Below, in pieces: positions 61,197 through 64,000 of a DNA stretch of 64,000 nt. A program made the position numbers and the translations under genes. Under the pieces are notes generated by a model, which had not been told where the DNA came from, searched no databases, and was given only the letters and a program-made list of their open reading frames with translations. Source of the stretch: Plantibacter sp. ME-Dv--P-122b (GTDB lineage: Bacteria > Actinomycetota > Actinomycetes > Actinomycetales > Microbacteriaceae). The first letter of the stretch is position 1, and each line of letters starts with the position of its first letter. The stretch covers positions 806,001 to 870,000 of the forward strand of contig NZ_JARVSC010000003.1 in the NCBI RefSeq assembly GCF_030209375.1, read 5' to 3'.

Positions 61197-62756
61197 TCAG
61201 GCGAGACCGCCGTCGACGGAGCGGCCGTACTCGATCGGCTCGTCGGGCACGAGGACCTCGGTGTCGCGGTTGAGGCTTTCCCCACGGAAGAAGGGCCGCG
61301 AGGACTTCCGGCCGTACCAGAGCAGCATGAGCACGAAACCGAAGGCCAGCGAACCGACGCCGATGACGAACGTGCCGCCGACGCCGAACAGGACGGTGTA
61401 GCCGTAGTCGACGTCGAACATGTCGATGCAGCTCTGCACGAAGGCGAAGGTGAGCATGAGCGCCCCGAGGAGCGGGAAGAGGCCCTTGAAGAAGAAGTCC
61501 TGCGCGGAGCGGAAGAGCACCTTCCGGAAGTACCAGACGCACGCGTACCCGGTGATGCCGTAGTAGAAGGCGATCGCCAGTCCGAGGGAGAGGATCGAGT
61601 CCGCCAGGATGTTCTCACTGACGAGCGTCATGCCGACGTAGTAGACGATGGCGACGATGCCCATGACGAGCGTCGAGAAGGACGGCGTCTTGAACGTCGG
61701 GTGGACGGTCGCGAACCGTTTCGGCAGGGCCTTGTAGGCCGCCATCGCGAGCGTGCCGCGCGCCGTCGGGAGGATCGTCGTCTGCGTCGACGACACCGCC
61801 GAGATGAGTACGGCGACGACGAGGATCCACGCCCACGGACCGAGCACGAGGTCCTTCAGCGCCAGGAAGATGTCGTTCGCATTGTCCTCGTTGGCGAGGC
61901 CGGTCCCCGTGGTCCCGAGGCCGGCGTAGACCATCGCGGCGACCGTGACGGTGACGTAGGTGACCAGCAGGATGACCGTGGAGATGACCGCGGCGCGGCC
62001 CGGGATCTTCTGGGGGTCCTTCGTCTCCTCGTTCAGGGCGAGACACGTGTCCCAACCCCAGTAGATGAAGAGTGCGAGCAGCACAGCCTCGATGAAGCCG
62101 TGGTAGTCGGTGAACGCGAACGGGTTGAACCAGTCGAGGGAGATCGGCGTCGCGTCGGGCGCGGTGCCGTTCGACGCTCCGATGAAGGCGAACACGGCGA
62201 ACAGCACGAGTGCGAGGTACTGGACCGCGAGGAGGATGTTCTGGATCCGCTCGCCCAGCTCGATGCCGCGGTACGACACCCACGTCATGAGGGCGATGAA
62301 CACGACACCGGTGGCGGTGACGAGCGGGACGTTCGAGGCGAGCGAACCGTCGCCGATGAGCAGCCACAGGTACTGCCCCGCGATCTGCGCGAGGTTCGCG
62401 AGCACCACGATGCCGGCGAGCGCGACGCCCCATCCACCGATCCAGCCGGTGACCGGGCCGAAGGCCTTCGTCGCCCAGGTGAAGGTGGTGCCGCAGTCGG
62501 GCACGTCCCGGTTCAACTCGCGGTAGGCGAACGCGATGAACAGCATCGGGATGAAGGCGACGATGAAGGCGATCGGCGCCTGGGCACCGACGGCGAGCAC
62601 GACGAACCCGAGGGTCGCGACGAGCGAGTACACCGGCGCGGTCGAGGCCAAGCCGATGATCACGGAGCCGAAGAGGCCGAGGGTGCCGGTGGCGAGACCC
62701 TTGCCGCCGGTGGGCGATGCCGGCTGCGACCCGTGGGCCGTGTCCTGTGCTGTCAT
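61197..62756 (-). CDS. APC family amino acid permease
   Basis: A 519-residue transporter with about 12-14 helices. GLFGSVIIGLASTAPVYSLV near the N-terminus is the APC substrate-binding helix, DVPDCGTTFTWATKAFGP the second conserved block, and LALNEETKDPQKIPGRAA the cytosolic loop typical of APC members. It would take up amino acids or amines with protons. ATG at 62756 is six bases after TACCGT (62763-62768), so leaderless. The stop abuts repeat copy 7. Confidence 0.92.
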   Translation of the reverse strand: MTAQDTAHGSQPASPTGGKGLATGTLGLFGSVIIGLASTAPVYSLVATLGFVVLAVGAQAPIAFIVAFIPMLFIAFAYRELNRDVPDCGTTFTWATKAFGPVTGWIGGWGVALAGIVVLANLAQIAGQYLWLLIGDGSLASNVPLVTATGVVFIALMTWVSYRGIELGERIQNILLAVQYLALVLFAVFAFIGASNGTAPDATPISLDWFNPFAFTDYHGFIEAVLLALFIYWGWDTCLALNEETKDPQKIPGRAAVISTVILLVTYVTVTVAAMVYAGLGTTGTGLANEDNANDIFLALKDLVLGPWAWILVVAVLISAVSSTQTTILPTARGTLAMAAYKALPKRFATVHPTFKTPSFSTLVMGIVAIVYYVGMTLVSENILADSILSLGLAIAFYYGITGYACVWYFRKVLFRSAQDFFFKGLFPLLGALMLTFAFVQSCIDMFDVDYGYTVLFGVGGTFVIGVGSLAFGFVLMLLWYGRKSSRPFFRGESLNRDTEVLVPDEPIEYGRSVDGGLA

Positions 62757-62906
62757 GACGGAACGGTAGGGCCGGGCGCACCCGTGTGTCAATGCTCCCG
62801 TTCGGGACCGGGCTACGGAATCAGTCGCTACGACTCGCGGGAAGTGACGGGATCAACCGGTTCCACCCCTCGGGAATGCCGAGACGAACCCCGGCGGTGA
62901 CGATAC

Positions 62907-63611
62907 TCAGGCCGGCTTGATGCCCCGGTGCAGGGCGACGATCCCGCCGGTGAGGTTGCGGTACGCGACGTGCTCGTAGCCCGCTTCGCGCAACCAGGCG
63001 GCCAACTCCGGCTGGCTCGGCCACGCGCGGATCGAGTCGTTCAGGTAGGTGTACGCCTCGGCGTTCGACGATGCGACGCCGGCGACGAGCGGCATGACCC
63101 GCTCGAGGTAGAGGTTGTAGGCGGCGCGCATGGGGGCGAGCGTCGGTGTGGAGAACTCGCAGATGACGATCCGGCCGCCGGGCTTGGTGACCCGGAGCAT
63201 CTCGGCGAGGGCGTCCTTCGGGCGGACGACGTTGCGGAGGCCGAAGGAGATCGTGGTGGCGTCGAACTCCTCGTCGGCGAACGGCAGCGCGGTCGCGTCG
63301 GCCTCGACGAACTGGATGTCGGAGCGGTCGGCGTACTTGTCGCGACCCACGGCGATCATGCCGGGTGAGAAGTCGGCGGCCACGACCTGCGCACCGTTGC
63401 GGGCCAACGCCGCGGAGGACGTTCCCGTGCCGGCCGCGAGGTCGAGGATGCGCTCACCGACTGCCGGACCGACTGCACGAGTGGTCGCGATGCGCCACAG
63501 GGCGTCGTTCCCGACGGAGAGGACCGCGTTCATGCGGTCGTACTTCGTCGAGACGTCGTCGAACATGGCCGAGACCTGCTCGGGCTGCTTGGAGAGGTCG
63601 GCGCGGTTCAC
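62907..63611 (-). CDS. menG: demethylmenaquinone methyltransferase
   Basis: A 234-residue UbiE/MenG methyltransferase. FDDVSTKYDRMNAVLSVGND starts the family block, ILDLAAGTGTSS is SAM motif I, TISFGLRNVVRPKDALAEM is signature two, and YLNDSIRAWPSQPELA follows. It makes the last C-methylation of menaquinone. GTG six bases after TAGGAT (63618-63623). It is divergent from menF. Confidence 0.94.
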   Translation of the reverse strand: MNRADLSKQPEQVSAMFDDVSTKYDRMNAVLSVGNDALWRIATTRAVGPAVGERILDLAAGTGTSSAALARNGAQVVAADFSPGMIAVGRDKYADRSDIQFVEADATALPFADEEFDATTISFGLRNVVRPKDALAEMLRVTKPGGRIVICEFSTPTLAPMRAAYNLYLERVMPLVAGVASSNAEAYTYLNDSIRAWPSQPELAAWLREAGYEHVAYRNLTGGIVALHRGIKPA

Positions 63612-63795
63612 CCGTCCATCCTACGTCCGCGCCGCTGGGAGCCGGCCGTCCGAGCACGCCGGCGTCGCAACCGCTACGTGCCCTCGCCATCGCACTGCGA
63701 CTGGTGAACGCCCCGCCGACGAGGCGGTGAACGACCCTCCATCAGTCGGGCTGCGGCGGGGAGGGACCCCTCCTGCTCGGGCGTAGGGTTGAACG

Positions 63796-64000
63796 GTGAC
63801 CATTCCCCTGACCTCGTCACTGGTCGCCCAGACCGTCGCCATCGACGACCCGCGCCAGCTCCTCCCGTTCGCCGACCAGACCTCGCCGCTCCTCTGGGTG
63901 CGGAAGGGACACGGCCTGGTCGGACTGGGCGAGGCGCTCCGCCTGGAGTTCTCGGGCCCCGACCGGTTCACGCGTGCCGCGGCGGCCTGGCGGGACGTCT
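63796..64000 (+). CDS. menF: isochorismate synthase (N-terminal part)
   Basis: The first 68 codons of a chorismate-binding enzyme; the rest lies beyond the right edge. FADQTSPLLWVRKGHGLVGL and EALRLEFSGPDRF match the N-terminus of isochorismate synthase, the first committed step of menaquinone synthesis. GTG six bases after TAGGGT (63784-63789). Its position opposite menG supports menF over entC. Confidence 0.8.
   Translation, partial: MTIPLTSSLVAQTVAIDDPRQLLPFADQTSPLLWVRKGHGLVGLGEALRLEFSGPDRFTRAAAAWRDV

Overview
The window is a high-GC chromosomal segment from an actinobacterium, most likely a member of the Microbacteriaceae. The evidence is the strongly GC-biased third codon positions, the secE-nusG-rplK-rplA block beside tRNA-Trp, menaquinone genes, a TreX/TreY/TreZ trehalose operon, a RamB-type regulator beside the glyoxylate genes, and about 23 genes with a TAnnnT -10 hexamer 6-8 bases before the start codon (leaderless mRNAs). 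The genus cannot be fixed from the sequence alone.

Layout. 1-663: end of a sugar epimerase/dehydratase gene and a small thioredoxin-fold protein. 730-6814: a four-gene, translationally coupled sugar/polyol operon (isomerase, two Gfo/Idh/MocA dehydrogenases, isomerase), a YqaJ-type exonuclease and a ROK regulator. 6781-10072: two membrane proteins, a quinone oxidoreductase and a GNAT acetyltransferase. 10106-12969: rplA, rplK, nusG, secE, tRNA-Trp. 13220-16368: DUF805, LtrA and an Old Yellow Enzyme. 16429-21169: RamB-like regulator divergent from aceA and aceB (glyoxylate shunt). 21291-24574: aspartate-type aminotransferase, murB and two MaoC-type dehydratase genes. 24638-26386: TauE exporter, histidine phosphatase and DUF3253.

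26408-30269 is the accessory island of most interest. An XRE repressor and an ImmA-like protein diverge from a phage-type holin followed by three tandem M23 endolysin paralogues. The three share one catalytic domain but have different C-terminal tails, and their genes are separated by hairpins with a conserved loop. No other phage genes are visible, so this looks like a free-standing, switch-controlled lysis cassette.

30316-35321: SDR/MerR pair, OsmC-ACT-ArsR operon, trehalose phosphatase, a lipoprotein and a NUMOD4-like remnant. 35450-37079: tRNA-Met, tRNA-Thr, lytic transglycosylase and a PGPGW protein. 37218-45384: alpha-glucosidase convergent with treX-treY-treZ, which turn glycogen or maltodextrin into trehalose. 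45479-49575: Ser/Thr kinase, pyruvate:quinone oxidoreductase (acetate formation, linking to the glyoxylate genes) and rfbB. 49868-53661: secreted M23 peptidase, inositol monophosphatase-like enzyme and a DUF222/HNH protein. 53848-57871: tRNA-Tyr, a second lytic transglycosylase, YajQ, alpha/beta hydrolase and a Gln-rich membrane protein. 57968-64000: ferredoxin-NADP reductase, polyprenyl diphosphate synthase, amino-acid permease, menG and the start of menF (menaquinone synthesis).

Two dispersed repeat families mark the intergenic spaces: a CTTCGACAAGCTCAGGGACC-type element at seven places, and a long nested palindrome at two places.
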